Shown: piece by piece, positions 13,940 to 14,080 of the stretch | Layout: each line of letters opens with the position of its first letter | Numbering within the stretch: the stretch's first letter is position 1 | DNA from: Candidatus Beckwithbacteria bacterium | GTDB taxonomy: Bacteria > Patescibacteriota > Microgenomatia > UBA1400 > UBA1449 | Length of the DNA stretch: 14,080 nt | Reading direction: 5' to 3' | NCBI GenBank assembly: GCA_012798485.1 | Contig: JAAZND010000024.1 | Span: 1 to 14,080, forward strand | Translations under genes and position numbers: made by a program | The notes under the pieces: generated by a model | Databases searched by the model: none | What the model was told of the DNA's origin: nothing | Seen by the model: the letters and a program-made list of their open reading frames with translations, nothing else

Positions 13940-13962
13940 TGGGTCTAGACTAGCATTTAGCA

Positions 13963-13971
13963 TGTTAAAAT
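13963..13971 (+). promoter_or_regulatory. Extended -10 promoter of the transposase (leaderless)
   Basis: TGtTAAAAT, an extended -10 element, ends exactly six bases before the ATG at 13978. It lies in the loop of the 8-base inverted repeat, a position where a bound protein or hairpin could control it. The spacing repeats that of lepA and the hydrolase gene. Confidence 0.4.
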
Positions 13972-13977
13972 AGCTAA

Positions 13978-14080
13978 ATGTCTTGTCATAATAGACCAAT
14001 TAGTAACTATAAACAGAAAAAGATTATTTCTTGTTTCTGTTTAGATCTAACAGCCACTCAAACAAGTCGCTTGTTAGGTA
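13978..14080 (+). CDS. IS1595-type transposase, N-terminal fragment (runs off window)
   Basis: 34 codons are visible before the window ends: a start MSCHNRPISNYKQKKII, then CFCLDLTATQTSRLLG. The pattern K-x-KKII-x-CF-x-x-DLTATQT-x-RLLG matches the N-terminal helix-turn-helix of IS1595/ISSod11-type transposases (family form: ...KIKKILKCFVxDLTATQTAxLLGLNRNTxNRYY...). Such DDE-type enzymes normally have an ISXO2-like catalytic domain further on, which is not visible here. The ATG is chosen because it is preceded by a -10 element at the six-base spacing seen elsewhere and no earlier in-frame start is evident. Confidence 0.7.
   Translation, partial: MSCHNRPISNYKQKKIISCFCLDLTATQTSRLLG

Larger units (their letters stand above)
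13941..14080 (+). mobile_element. Left end of a putative IS1595-family insertion sequence (partial)
   Basis: The segment starts with GGGTCTAGACTAGCA, one base after the gltX stop, and leads within 37 bases to a transposase-like reading frame. It contains an 8-base inverted repeat CATTTAGC (13954-13961) / GCTAAATG (13973-13980). The end position is inferred from the G-rich start and the change of character; the right end and target duplication lie outside the window. If the element starts at 13941, the preceding 8 bases ATTATAAT (13933-13940), including the gltX stop, would be the expected target duplication. Confidence 0.5.

Overview
AT-rich bacterial chromosome segment with tightly packed housekeeping genes. 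Gene content (a pilN/pilO-type pair, murJ, lepA, a shortened HrcA, a DnaJ without zinc finger, pyrH, gltX), very short spacers, absence of Shine-Dalgarno sequences and GC-rich palindromic repeats between genes suggest a Candidate Phyla Radiation (Patescibacteria) genome, possibly Microgenomates-like. This is inference from style and gene content; no 16S rRNA or other decisive marker is present.

Layout. Positions 5-1836 read leftward: rpsT (S20, GTG start), then a three-gene type IV pilus assembly cluster (PilN-like, PilO-like, and a small single-pass membrane protein in the usual PilP position) with its own TTTACA/TATAAT promoter. From 2031 everything reads rightward: murJ (lipid II flippase), cut by one in-frame TAA so that its last two membrane helices form a separate 3' ORF (3414-3716); lepA (EF4); a COG1237-type metallo-beta-lactamase-fold hydrolase; the heat-shock group hrcA-grpE-dnaK with a degenerate but correctly spaced CIRCE operator over a good sigma-70 promoter; dnaJ as a separate unit; pyrH; then a GNAT acetyltransferase and gltX two bases apart. 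One base after the gltX stop the sequence looks like the left end of an IS1595-family insertion sequence whose transposase runs off the window.

Themes. (1) No start codon has a recognisable Shine-Dalgarno sequence. Three (lepA, the hydrolase gene, the transposase) have a -10 box exactly six bases before ATG, which predicts leaderless mRNA. (2) The gaps after dnaK, dnaJ and pyrH hold four palindromic elements. Two of them have an 11-bp module in common, in opposite orientation, each inside a larger palindrome, as if small palindromes had inserted into bigger ones. (3) The chaperone set is reduced: HrcA is about 100 residues short and DnaJ lacks the zinc-finger domain. No CRISPR, tRNA, rRNA or toxin/defence genes are visible, and I do not see a clearly new multi-gene system. 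The best leads are the promoter/start architecture, the split murJ and the nested palindromes.
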